Below are positions 35,542 to 46,949 of a DNA stretch of 64,000 bases, in pieces (the stretch's first letter is position 1; each line of letters begins with the position of its first letter). The stretch is taken from NCBI GenBank assembly GCA_036925085.1, contig JAUPFP010000011.1:930001-994000 (forward strand), written 5' to 3'. The position numbers and the translations under genes are program-made. Under the pieces are notes generated by a model. The model searched no databases and was not told the origin of the DNA. It saw nothing but the letters and a program-made list of their open reading frames with translations. Origin of the DNA: Brachycybe producta. Its lineage: Eukaryota > Arthropoda > Diplopoda > Playtdesmida > Andrognathidae.

Positions 35542-36566
35542 GTCTCTTCATCAATAGTAGAAAATGCAGATTACATTATATTAATTAAATAATTCGTTTT
35601 GATTAATTTTCCCACAAAAGAGTTATTTGATTGTTTTTCCCCAAAAAATATTTTTTTTCCACAGATGAATTTTAATATTTTAGAAATTTCGGTGACTCCA
35701 TTTCAATTAAAGCTACCTATAAAAATCATTCATTTGAACTTTAGTTTTAAAATAAACAAAGTTAGTTCTAAATGAATTCGACCTTAAATCAGATAATCTA
35801 GCCTTCACCTGAAGAAAAAAAACTCACTGAATTAACATAAAAACAAGAGAATCCGGAAAAACTCGGTAAGGAGAAATTGCGCTACAAATTTTCATTTCTT
35901 ATTTTCACTGTGATTGGTGATATTTACTAATAATGATATTTTTTATGAATCGCTAATTTGCAAGTGTTCAATAGGCCTAAGCATAAAAAAGAATAGAACC
36001 AAATTTTATTGTGTGTGGACTACTATAGTATTAAAGTGTAATGAAAAAAGTCCAAATTATCTAGGGAAAATGAAAATTGGTATTTCATGGAAATTCACGA
36101 GGACTTCTGCTATAATATTCATAATGATATCCAGGTTATCTTAAGAATGTCATGGAAGGTAAATAACCTGCTATTAACTGGCAAGAAAATTTTAACCATA
36201 GCGCGGCTCTCGTAGGCGAGTGGTGCGGCTCTTATGCAAATGAATCATGTGTGCTGAACACTTCGTCTGATTGGTTCCAGGCGTCCGAGGGGGGCATCAG
36301 CGAGAGACTGAATCAGGTTGACCGGGGGAGGGAGGAAAGATCTGTGGGTAAACTTTAAAAAATTGAACTGATTTTTCAGTTTCTCATTGTTTGTTTTGTT
36401 ATCAATGATAAATAAATGGCTCTTTGAAATATTCCTTTCTGAAATGTGTCTTCCAAAGGTACTGTAGCTGGCCACCCCTGGTATATGCTGTGTATGTTAA
36501 ATAATTCAGGAAAAGAATATTGGAAGTCGTCTGCTATTGAGCATGAATACATGATGTCATTCTGAG

Positions 36567-37322
36567 TAGAGACCTACAATGTGTAAAAAAAATTGAAGCC
36601 CAGCCCAGCCTATGAGGCTTTATACCAGATCCAGCCCACAAAGCCCATGAAGCCCACTAGGCCCATGAAATTCACCAGGCCTATGAAGCCCACCAGGCCC
36701 ATGAAGCCCACCAGGCCCATGGGCCTTTAACATAAAAATGATGATCCAAGCCCAGCCCAGCTCATGGGCTGGGCTGAGCTTTTGTAAAAGCTTTTGTAAA
36801 AGCCCACCATACCATAGGCTATGTGTAGGTCTCTAATTTCCATACTAAACGGTTTACAAGTTCAAATGTTTTCCAAGAAAAGAAACTGCCCCCTTAATGG
36901 GTCAGTGGAAAAGTTATTATACATTTATTAATGTGTGAAATAATGTGATTCAATACAGATAAATACTCAATATCATGAGAGAGAGATGATCGAACACCTT
37001 CCAAACCCGTGATGCTCACAAATGCCACTAACCCCATGAGACGCCCACAAAGCCAATGAGGCTCACCAGGCTCACAAACCCCACCAGGCCCACAAAGCCC
37101 ACCAGGTCCACGAAGCCCACCAGGCCCACCAAGCCCACCATACCCGCAAAACCCACCAGGCCCACCAAGCCCACCATACCCGCAAAACCCACCAGGCCCA
37201 CAAAACCCACCTGGCCCGGAAGCCCACTAAGCAAATGGGCTTTTCACATAAAAATGTCAGCCAATCCCAGCCCTGGGCTTTTGCAAAAGCCCACCGGCGC
37301 ATGGGCTTTATGTAGGTCTCTA
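36567..37322. mobile_element. young hAT element with GCCCACCAG minisatellite (756 bp)
   Basis: Termini TAGAGACCTACA and TGTAGGTCTCTA are perfect 12-bp inverted repeats, flanked by the perfect 8-bp duplication ATTCTGAG (36559-36566 and 37323-37330). Another copy of the right terminus sits inside at 36825-36836, suggesting a nested or tandem shorter element. Two tracts (36650-36720, 37070-37220) are 18-27 bp repeats of GCCCACCAGGCCCAyrAA; the frames reading GLVGF and TRPTKPT are its by-products. The matching site in copy A (about 31487) lacks the element. Confidence 0.85.
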
Positions 37323-37903
37323 ATTCTGAGGGGATGTTTTCATTGTTTAAGCCCAGTATATATGTTTTTGTATTTGATTATTTGATAAGAAACACATTAA
37401 ATAATATATATTCGTGTAACAATAGACATCCTTAGTAAATAGTTGAAATGAAAACTTTAAATTACCTGATTGGTGAACATTCTAATTAATAAATAACATT
37501 AAAGTACACAATAATGATCATGAGTGAAAAACGAGAGCGGTGAAGACATCAGGGTGAAAATTGGAAAGGAATTCCAATCTTAATAAGTAGTTAGCTTTCT
37601 TATATATAATGTATATAATCATGGTAAGGTGAATATAGCGTTAGTGGCTTGCTCTGTTTTGTTAATTAATTCACTTTTAATTTATTCATGTTACAATTGG
37701 TGGTTTTCTGTACATTACGAGTGATTAATTATGGTAAAGAAGTACTTTAAGTAATAAAAATAAACAGCAAAAAAATATATTATTTGCTACATTTCGATAT
37801 ATGCGGTAATTAACCTAAGTCAAATTTTAATCTTCAAATTAGACAATTTAATTTACTTTAAATGTGTACAAGAAATTGAAGCATTTACAAGCAATGACAT
37901 TTA

Positions 37904-38829
37904 TTATTTTCGGGAGTTGCCATTGTTGCTGTTCCATTCAACATTATGAGTGTTTTCATTTTCAGTACTCTTGTTAACGTTAAAAAGAGAGAAATCAAAT
38001 CCTCTTCCTCCTCGTCTCATTAATTTTATCAATTCTGGGGCCACCATTTGTTTTTGGTTGTCTTCATTCTGAAATTAAAAAAAATATATACAAAAATTTA
38101 GCGGGTATTTTTACATGTATTGGCATTTATTTAATATTATTTTATTTATTAATTTGAATAATTCATTACGGAAGGAAGCTTGTCTACATGACAGCTCTAA
38201 ACAAGATATAATACCAAAAAGAAAATTAAACACAAAACAAAAACTGGACATAAGAAATCAGGGAATACCATAAACACAGCTTAAGTTGTATACAAACTGT
38301 ATACTGTCATTGCAAGTAAGTAGGCCTATTAAGCAAATTTGCAAGAAATTTGATAACAACAGTTTATAAAAAAAATTAAGTCACAAATTGTAAATACTGT
38401 ACATTATATCATGCATTTCAAATTTATTTTGTGTATTAAAAAAAAATAATTACATAATTCTCATGATTTCGGGAAATTTTAAGCCTAGGCTATGTTTGTC
38501 TCTATTCACAGATCTGGCTGTATTTACATTGCACAAGAATGCTCAACTACAGATCATTTTTATTGTAGAAATTCAAGTTTTGTTTATAAATTGGAAAAAA
38601 TAGAGAAATTCATTTAAGTTATTTTTCATACTAAATTGTGGTTAATATTTTTAAGAAATAGTTTATATTGAAATTCATTATCAGGCAGAGATCGTGCACG
38701 AATTTTAATTTGAATTGCTGCTTAAGTTGCTTCTGAGCAATTATTTTATATTTTACTTACTTTTGTTGAGGCAAGCAAAATGAACGATAAAATACTTATA
38801 ATGATGACAAACATGTATAACACCTTCAT
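37904..38829 (-). CDS. gene 6: small secreted peptide precursor, duplicate of gene 5 (77 aa)
   Basis: Exon 1 (38829-38761) encodes a 23-residue signal peptide differing from gene 5 at two positions (Val to Met, Val to Ile). After a 692-bp intron, exon 2 (38068-37904) encodes 54 residues: NEDNQKQMVAPELIKLM, RR, GGRGFDFSLFNVNKS, then a tail with THNVEWNSNNG ending NSRK. Splice sites are intact. Compared with gene 5 there are about nine amino-acid substitutions and one codon lost from the Gly run. Its upstream region beyond about 60 bp is not shared with gene 5; GGATAAATG about 85 bp upstream is a weak TATA candidate. Confidence 0.82.
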
Positions 38830-38889
38830 GTTGCTTGCGATTGTTGCATGTGGATAGTAACAAATGCTTTTGATCTTCTGTGTGTATTG

Positions 38890-40238
38890 TCAAGTACATT
38901 TATCCTGAACACATATGCGTTAATGTTTACATTTAGTTTTTATTGATGGAAACTTTTCATTTGAGAATTGATGTTCTACACTATATGTAGATTGATCCGG
39001 TTATGGACGTACTTTCCTCATGTTTTTGCGTCAGGAATTGACGTCAGAATTGCTTTACTAATTATAATTAGATATATTAGAATTGTTTTGACAGTTGCCA
39101 AAATTCATTCATATGTATTTGTGTTTTTAGTAACACAGGAAAAACTAAAGAGTAAATAATTAAGGCACCAATTGTGCTATCGATTTCAAAACAGTCATTC
39201 CTGTTTGTATTACTGCTGTAAATTGATTGGTATTATTGAGGCTATTTACAGCTAATCTGATTAGAAGTTAGTTTAAAAGGTCGTTGACAGACCTCACAAC
39301 TCCTTTTATTGAATGGTTTTCCTCATTCGGCAAATAATGAATAAGCACGCATATGCTTAGCTTTTTAGGGTCATAGTTAATGTTTAGGCCTATACTAATT
39401 AAAAGATAGTGTTAAACTCGTGAAGTTTAGATAGGAATTTTTCATGTTAAAGTTGAAGACTTTAGCACAAACTTTGACTTAACAAGAACGTTGTGACAAC
39501 CCAGTCTGGTTGGAGTTAGTTCCGCTAGTGAAAACCCTAAGAATAGACAGGAACTTGTCAAAAAAAAAGATAAAAATTATAAAGTATCCACATTGAAAAA
39601 GTTTCCTTTTTATAATATTTTATTACCTCTAAAATTTCAGCTCATTTGCGAAAAAATTTAGAGGTATCCCAAAAGCTCTGAAGTTGTTACCCTTAGAGAT
39701 TTGATTTGATAAATTACTCTGCAAGCAGCCATAAAGGCCTATGGCAGAGGGACAAGAGTCCAAGTGCAGCATAGAAAATGCATTGTCAAAACCAGAAAAT
39801 ATCAAACCCCATTGATATAAACCCAATATGAGATGTGTGAAAGTAGTCGAAATGTAACAAACTGTTGCAAGTTTTTGATAATCCCTACTATTAAAAGTTA
39901 CTTCAAGTCTAGATTGTATGAATAATGAATATACTGTATTTATTGTAGTCGATGAAATGGCTACAAAAAGTAAATGTGGTATAACACTTGAAAATATGAA
40001 AATAATTGACTTGCAAATCAGTAAATGAATTGCATGTGAAGACGTTATTGGCAATTGCAGTAAACACTGTTTTGGGGTTTCAATTTTGGTGGTTGCGTCA
40101 CTAGTAAATTTTTGCCTGAGTGCTATACGCTGCTCAATTTTAAAATAATGTTCTGGAGATTTTGGATCATTCCTATTTGCAACGTTTCGGATGTTTGTTT
40201 TGTTATTTAATTAAATATGTTTTTCAAAAGTCAAATCT
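38890..40238. other. intergenic; includes a repeat-derived 141-codon frame
   Basis: The minus-strand frame 39629-40054 spans a repeat that also occurs at 19445-19530 (here 39729-39805), has no family resemblance, and is most likely non-coding. No splice-flanked exon was seen. Confidence 0.4.
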
Positions 40239-42050
40239 GTAACACCCTGTAGTTCGTGATCTCCCAGAATGCTAGCCTAGGGATCTATGACTTCCTGCCA
40301 TTCCTTGATTTCGCAAGTACGAATCTGTTCGAAGCTGAGGGATATCTCTTGGAACGTGGTCGCTTGGACCTGGTTGTACCTCGTAGGTGTACACAGGTCC
40401 AAGTTTATAAAAGCATAGCGTTTTCTATTGTTCAACGTCCATTCTGTTTTTCAAATAGTTCATGCTTTGTTTTATGTCGATTTTCATTCCGTAACGCAAA
40501 CAATGGGCCCTTGGACACTTCACACTTTAAATGAAACGTTCATTTTCATGGTCTTTGTAATTTCTACGCAGAGATGAATAGTGTTTTAACAAGAAACAGC
40601 GTTGTCCTTTGCCAAAGGCACCACAAAGCAAGGAGGTAAAAAAAACCACCGCAGCCCTGTCAAAACAATCCGGAAATGGGTGGCCACCACCTTTCTGAGG
40701 AGTTTCATCCTCTTCAGTAGTGATGTGCGATAGTCAAAAATAAACTATCGATAGCACTATCGATAGTATTTTACAGGACCGATAGATAGTATCGATAGTC
40801 ACTTCACTATCGATAGTACTATTGATAGTTTTCAACTTTTTTCAAGGTTGCAAATTAAGAGCCGAGATCCATGTCCATCTTGTTGTTTTGAGCAGACGAC
40901 AACGAGACAATTGAGTGTTCTTATATGGTGTTACTAAAACTGCAAGAAATTGCCTCACAATCGCTCAATTAAAATACAGTAAAGCGCAAAATGCAATAAA
41001 AAGTGTTGTTCTTTACGTGCTCGATTTATATAATTTTTGAAAAGGTCCTTCTATTTTTAAACAAGGTTCAAAGTCGTTCGTTTTTTAACCCCATGTTAAA
41101 TCCCATTGGCCCCAAAACCGTCCCACAAACATTTGAAACACTCTCTTTAAAAACGATTTAGAAGAATAACAAAATAATTAGCACATATATTCATGTATTG
41201 GCTTCACGATGTTTCCTTTTTATAAATTTCGAAAAGGTCCTTCTATTTTTTAATAACGTTTAAAATCGTACGTTTTTTAACGCCATGTTAAATCCCATAG
41301 GACTAAAACACCGTCCAACAAAAGTTAAGAGAACTCCCATTAAAAATGATAAAGAGCAATCAGAAAAATTAGCACGTACTTACACATGTTTATTGCCTTC
41401 AGGATTATTCCTTTTTCTAAATTTTAAAAGGGCTTTCTATTTTTCAATAACATTTAAAATCTTACGTTTTTTAACTCCATTTATATTACAAGCCATTACA
41501 CCATTACTCACTAATGTTACAATACAAAATTATACAATGCAGTTTAAGAGTGCACAAGGTACGCACGTTATATTGCACAAGGTGCACAATGTGCACAAGG
41601 TACACGTTCAAGTGAACAATATGCACATTGTGCACATTGCTCACGGCGTACATGGTTCACAAGGTGCACAATGTGCACACAGTGCATATAATTATGGCGC
41701 CATCGAGCATCCACTGTTTCAGATACATTATTGTTTATGTGAGACAGTGTGTTGATTTTTTTTTAAAACTATCGATAGAACTATCGATTTCTAAACCACT
41801 CGATAGTTTGACTATCGAGTAGTTGACTATCGCGATAGTATTCATATTCATATCGCTATCGGAACATCACTACTCTTCAGAAAGCTATCGGCCATCCATT
41901 GCCATCCATCTACTTCTGGCTCTCCACTCTTCCTCATATGGTAACCATACAATAGAGGAAGAAACGTGGGGCAAAAACAAAGTGTGATTGTGTTGCTCAC
42001 AATTGAATGAAGTTTCCAGATGTCCATTAGCCTTATTGAAATTAACACAG
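40239..42050 (+). mobile_element. LTR-like element, family 1, split by a hAT insertion
   Basis: Starts TGTAACACCCTGTAGTTCGT, then GTGTACACAGGTCCAAG and a TATA box TTTATAAAAG (40404-40413), as in 10990-11430. Similarity stops at 40717 and resumes at 41873 after the hAT element: CCATCCATTGCCATCC, CTACTTCTGGCTCTCC and GAGGAAGAAACG match 11250-11330. The 3' end is approximate. Confidence 0.6.
40718..41872. mobile_element. hAT element (1155 bp) inserted in an LTR
   Basis: Ends TAGTGATGTGCGATAG and CGCTATCGGAACATCACTA are inverted repeats, flanked by the perfect 8-bp duplication CTCTTCAG (40710-40717 and 41873-41880). Subterminal regions hold many ACTATCGATAGT palindromes. A GTGCACAAG-type minisatellite lies at 41560-41690; the 156-codon frame across it is an artefact. 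TAGTGATGTGCGGTATGG at 45354 looks like the end of a related element. Confidence 0.85.
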
Positions 42051-42894
42051 ATCACAGGGGGCACATTTCAAGGATATACTAATTAATAAGTAATTATTAT
42101 TTTCATTTTTAATTTAAATAGACTTCTGGATACAAATTACTTTAAGCTTTATGGGATTGTAGACAGTATAGACAGTTCATGCAGATATTGAAAGCATGCA
42201 GAGCAACACATTTTTACTAAAGATATTTTAATGATATTGATGAATTTGCTGTTCTGAAAGTTGCTAATTTAAGGCCGAAACAGTGATTAACTAACTGTAA
42301 AAAAGTGTAGCAGAATGGTGCAATAAGGGACATTTTATTAACTGCAGAATAAACACATGCATTTTTTTTTTATTATTTGTACCGTATCCTTTGACAAAAT
42401 GTTGAAAAATATTGAACAAAAATTTGACCTCATGATACAAAACAAAAATACCAATGTGGAGCATACGTTTGTTCTCATTTGCTTCACCATTTCGGGGCAA
42501 AAAGGGACATTGTACGAGGCAATAATGGTTTCTGCAATTTAGCAGTTTTTTTGGGGGGAATTAATTAGTGACTTTTTTTTTTTGTTTTATACATCATTTG
42601 GGCAATTTATTGGTGAGTCTTGACATGATTTTAATAAGGAATTTTGGTAGTTTGATGATTCAAAATTGTGTTATTGTTGATGACGTATTTTTTTTTTATA
42701 AAATAAAACATAGCGTCTTTTCAGAATATTTACTTACTATACTGAATGATTAAATGTTCAATCTTTCAAATTTTGAATATTAGTTATTAAAATTGTTATG
42801 TATTTTTCACCCTTAGGAATACCTCCGAATACTGAAGCTGAATTGAAAAGACTCCTTTGATTATGACCATTGCCATGGTGAATAGTACGAGCTT
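42051..42894. other. no recognised feature
   Basis: AT-rich sequence with poly-T runs; only short frames with no support. Confidence 0.4.
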
Positions 42895-43010
42895 ACTAAA
42901 GTAAGATTCATTTTTTCTTTTGGTTGTCTTAAATGTATTTTGTAAAAATGTACAAAAAAATGTATGCACAAATTACTATGGTTGTTTATCTGTATATATA
43001 AAAATGGATG

Positions 43011-43092
<82 letters not shown>

Positions 43093-43107
43093 CATCCAAC
43101 TCAGCTA

Positions 43108-43150
<43 letters not shown>

Positions 43151-43165
43151 CATCCAACTCAGCTA

Positions 43166-43249
<84 letters not shown>

Positions 43250-43264
43250 TAGCTGAGTTGGATG

Positions 43265-43296
<32 letters not shown>

Positions 43297-43312
43297 CTAG
43301 CTGAGTTGGATG

Positions 43313-43344
<32 letters not shown>

Positions 43345-43360
43345 CTAGCTGAGTTGGATG

Positions 43361-43404
<44 letters not shown>

Positions 43405-43518
43405 CATCCATTTTTATATATACAGATAAACAACCATAGTAATTTGTGCATACATTTTTTTGTACATTTTTACAAAATACATTTAAGACAACCAAAAGAA
43501 AAAATGAATCTTACTTTA

Positions 43519-43520
<2 letters not shown>
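42895..43520. repeat. large palindrome around (TA)n arrays
   Basis: The left arm (42895 to about 43017, starting ACTAAAGTAAGATTCA) is the reverse complement of the right arm (about 43393-43520, ending TGAATCTTACTTTAGT). Between them are long (TA)n tracts and five copies, in both orientations, of CTAGCTGAGTTGGATGTCTG. The Tyr-Ile-rich frames here are microsatellite artefacts. The near-identity of the arms suggests a recent event or an assembly fold-back. Confidence 0.8.

Positions 43521-43584
<64 letters not shown>
43521..43584. repeat. (TA)n microsatellite
   Basis: Uninterrupted TATATA tract joining the two palindromes. Confidence 0.95.
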
Positions 43585-43586
<2 letters not shown>

Positions 43587-43909
43587 TAGCTGAGTTACCC
43601 GGCGTTGCCCAGGGCAAAATATGAAGATACCCCTGTCACCCCTTCTCCTTGCTTGAATATGAATTATGCATACAGCTTTTATTTTTATGAATACATAGAT
43701 AATAGATATGAAAACATGTCGCATAGGCAAATAGTTTTAAGGCTTTAGGACAAATGTCTATATACCAGATGTGACATGTTTTCATATCTATTATCTATGT
43801 ATTCATAAAAATAAAAGCTGTATGCATAATTCATATTCAAGCAAGAAGAACGGGGTGACAGGGGTATCTTCATATTTTGACCCGGGCAACGCCGGGTAAC
43901 TTAGCTAGT
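43585..43909. repeat. second large palindrome with ACCCGGCGTTGCCC termini
   Basis: Left arm 43585-43720 starts ACTAGCTGAGTTACCCGGCG; right arm about 43773-43909 ends CGCCGGGTAACTTAGCTAGT. Inner arms match over GAATATGAATTATGCATACA and AAAACATGTC. The loop (43721-43772) contains TTTTAAGGCTTTAGGACAAATG, i.e. the TTAGGGCAAATG family. The CTAGCTGAGTT end is shared with the short units in the previous palindrome. Confidence 0.8.
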
Positions 43910-44027
43910 CTTATATATAAAACAAAGTCAATATTTCTTTGCACATCATAGGCTTTATAACAGTGAGAACTGGCGTCATGAAATTTGCACAGGATATTTC
44001 TTAATGATTATAAGGGGATGATTGCTC

Positions 44028-44245
44028 TAATGATAATTGCCCTAATGATAATTGCCCTAAAACCACTTTCCCTAAAGGGACGTTTGTGATTTGCCCTAAA
44101 AGAACATTTGCCCTAAAATTATGCTCAACCCAACCCAACCTTTTTTTCTTTTTTTCATACGGTTTAGTGCCTAGTAGTGGAGTCTGTTAAATAGATTCTG
44201 CTCGCTTCAGGCACACAAATAACGCTAAATAACATATTTAGACTG
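44028..44245 (-). mobile_element. half copy of the TTAGGGCAAATG element
   Basis: 44030-44120 repeats TTGCCCTAAAA-type units. 44150-44245 (TAGTGCCTAGTAGTGGAGTC, TTAAATAGATTCTGC, GGCACACAAATAACGC) is the reverse complement of the core at 22935-23025 by motif order. The opposite terminus is missing. Confidence 0.6.
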
Positions 44246-45589
44246 CTGATTAGGACCAATAGACTATTGTGGAAGTGGGGCATTTGCTTTACTATCAGTT
44301 ACAATGCTTTCAAGAATGATAATGAAATACAAAGTAAATATGTACATGTATGTGTGTGGTTTGTGCTTACAGTGGGACCATCTAGTGGCCAGAGTCATCA
44401 GCTTATGCAGTGTTTGGTTGTATTGTGGCCACTAGATGGCCCCTAATATGGCTGTTAAGACAAGGGTCACTTTATATAGGTTTGGTGAAGCAGCCATGTT
44501 TTTTTCTTACATGATAGCCAGGCCCGGATTAACAGTCTTTTGGGCCCTGTGCCAAGTAGAACCTGGGAGCCCTTAGAAGTTAGTTCCCTAGTGAATGATT
44601 GTTAATCTTACAACAACTTCAAACACTGCATGCTGGTTACTGTCATTGACATTGCTTATGTTTAATAACTGTTCTGGTATTTTAAGAAATGACGTTATTT
44701 TTTGGACGTCTGTACCACAGAACGTTCTTTGCTACTTTTTTCTTCTTTTTGCTTTCTCTTGAGAGCACCACTAAGATATTACCGCTGCATTATTCAGGCT
44801 AACAGTACCGTCACCAGATATAAAGTATTTCCGGTCAGTTGTAGATCTAGGATTTTTAATAGGGATTTCCAAGAAGCAGGTTATGTGTTCTCATCACGAC
44901 AGTGCACACCACTGCCGAACAACCGCACCTACAGTATATAATGCTGCCATTATGTTTGTGCAGCTAAGCTCCGCATACAGTATTACAGAAAAATGACGCC
45001 AAAATGATGTCATTGTGATACAAGGTGCCGGCTGTGACGTCATTTTTCTGAAAGGCAGTATGCAGTGCATTAGCTGCATGGACGTAGTGAGAGCATAACA
45101 CATATCACACTGTTCTATTTTAATAATTGTTCCAGAAATACTCGTTAAGGCTGCCACACACGTTCCGGTAACCCTGTCATGTATGCCTGCAGAGGCGCAT
45201 GCTTGTGCAAGTCACCCGGGCGCGCATAGTGCACCCACACATTCTGATAGACCTGAAAGACCATGCAAGTCGACCGGGGAGCCAATAAGTTTAATAGAAG
45301 AAAAAATACTTTTTGTACGTTATTAACTTATTATGCATACACTCCCTAATAATAGTGATGTGCGGTATGGGTGCCCGTATCGGTATCGACGATTTTGACA
45401 ATTTCAAAAAAATATTGGTATATCAAAATATGGAGTTTATTTTTATTCATTCTTTCCTGCTATTTGCATTGTAACTTTCTGCTCTGCATTTGACAATGTT
45501 ATAATAATATTTGGCTGATCATAAAAATGAAATGATTTAAGGAACTAAAACTTGCTGCTGTGAAACAGTGTCAAGTGTGTAACAATGTA
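44246..45589. other. intergenic; hAT ends and a dispersed repeat
   Basis: CAGGCCCGGATTAACAG at 44520 resembles a hAT end but no partner is visible. 44990-45080 (TACAAGGTGCCGGCTGTGAC, TCATTTTTCTG, GTGCATTAGCTG) is shared with 3065-3115 and 49273-49305. TAGTGATGTGCGGTATGG at 45354 resembles the 40718 hAT end. No gene was recognised. Confidence 0.45.
44373..44442. promoter_or_regulatory. pair of inverted CTCF-like motifs
   Basis: GACCATCTAGTGGCC at 44377 and GGCCACTAGATGGCCC at 44427 are the same CCACTAGATGG core in opposite orientation about 50 bp apart. The core fits the bilaterian CTCF consensus (CCAxyAGrkGGC). It could also be two ends of a repeat. Function is inferred. Confidence 0.3.
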
Positions 45590-46200
45590 GAGCTCTTGTT
45601 ACGAGGCTCAGGTGTAGAATTTCTTAGTTCGAGCGGATACCACTTTTCACTTCGAGATATAGTGTAATACAACCTGAGTCCAAATTGGTGCGGGGTCATT
45701 CTCTATGATATTCCTGGTATCATCGATGCTGGAAAGGAATCATATGACAGGCGAGACGAATGCAGATTGTCGATGTTACTTGTTTATTGCACACAATCAT
45801 TAAAGTACAATAAATAGAGAAGAGTTACAAGTGTGGCATGCTTTCGCCACTGGACCATTGAATGAGTTATTTCATGTTTTCGATATCAGAGAATGAACTT
45901 CGAGCATATCGAAGCATGGTCTTTTATACCTAGGGCCTGTGTACACCTTCACAGGTGTACCCATGCCCCAGAGACCATGCATCGACGGGTATCCATCCAC
46001 CGACACCGGAACCAGGATGTGTTCAAGAGCTTTGGGGTTTCCAGGAGGGAGGGAAGAGACGGAAGTACGTCCGTTGGATCCCCAGAAACCCCTAGGTTAG
46101 GGGAAAACTTGTGCTGTGGTTACTAGGATCTTGATATTAGCCTTGAAATCGAAAGCTTCATAGACAAGGATTCTATATTTAGCTTATTGCGTTGCTGTAG
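45590..46200 (-). mobile_element. LTR-like element, family 1, minus orientation
   Basis: The reverse complement has GTGTACACAGG followed by GGTATAAAAGACCATG (TATA at 45921-45930), matching GTGTACACAGGTCCAAGG, TATAAAAAGACCATG at 11140-11175. The rest is diverged. Ends are uncertain. The 77-codon frame at 45893-46126 lies inside it and is unlikely to be a gene. Confidence 0.5.
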
Positions 46201-46527
46201 TTTCATAAAAGTGACATGTTGGAGCCGCACCAACTGGTATATGATTGACAGTATCATAATGTCTGACGACTTTGCATCTGTGCATACTAAATCAAAGCCC
46301 TTCCAAAGTATTTATTCGAATAATTTAGTCTTGATCGTTTTTTGATTATTGACTTCTTATTATTGACTTTATTTTCAATGATATATAGCTAGTAAACAAA
46401 TGTTAAGTTAATTCCACATGATGTTTGTATTTGCAATGGCCAGACTTATTCCAAGAATGCCATGTGGCGTAGTTTGTTTATATGGTTTGTTTACATTTAG
46501 AATATTTTAACCAAACCTTCACCACAG

Positions 46528-46883
46528 CAGTGGCGTAGCTAGAGGTTGTGCCACCCGGGGCGGTCCTTGAGTTTGCCCCCCCCTCCCTTTCCTTACGAAA
46601 AACAACATGATACACATCAGTGGCACAACCAGGATTCGGGTCTGGAAGGGGCCAAATGATATTATCCATATCCAGTGATTGAAATGGTTCATATAATTTT
46701 ATATCAATTATGAAATAACTAAATAAATGGATTGCAGAATACATTCCGCAAGTGCAGTGAGCTACAAAAATTTCATAATCTCCTCATACTATCCCGACAG
46801 GAAAAAACCTTTTTTTTTTTCGTTTCTGCCACCCCCAAAAAAGTTCCGCCCAGTGCGGACCGCCCCCTCTAGCTACGCTACTG
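46528..46883. mobile_element. hAT MITE (356 bp)
   Basis: Terminal repeats CAGTGGCGTAGCTAGAGG and CCTCTAGCTACGCTACTG, one mismatch. Flanks CACCACAG (46520-46527) and CACCATAG (46884-46891) are an 8-bp duplication with one mismatch. An internal CAGTGGCACAACCAGG at 46619 may be the end of a second nested element. Confidence 0.8.
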
Positions 46884-46949
46884 CACCATAGATAAACCAG
46901 CCACATTTTATAAACATTTGCAATGTACAAGTGGAAAGTATTTCCTGTA

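Larger units (their letters stand above)
33508..38888. repeat. tandem segmental duplication, copy B (5.4 kb)
   Basis: Second, directly adjacent copy of 29407-33507. It is longer because of DNA-transposon insertions at 33888-34488, 34598-35026 and 36567-37322. The right boundary lies at about 38888, roughly 60 bp upstream of the gene 6 ATG, where similarity to the region upstream of gene 5 stops. Confidence 0.85.

Noticed and set aside
37028-37385. GLVGF / TRPTKPT repeat proteins resembling collagen-like or silk-like sequence
   Set aside because: Read-through of an 18-27 bp minisatellite inside a hAT element with perfect target duplications.
39629-40054. 141-codon minus-strand frame
   Set aside because: Overlaps a dispersed repeat also present at 19445-19530; no domain, signal or splice support.
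41285-41755. 156-codon plus-strand frame with Val-His repeats
   Set aside because: Lies wholly inside the hAT element 40718-41872 and spans a GTGCACAAG minisatellite.
42920-43730. Long Tyr-Ile-rich frames on both strands (up to 209 codons)
   Set aside because: Pure translation of (TA)n microsatellite and palindrome arms.
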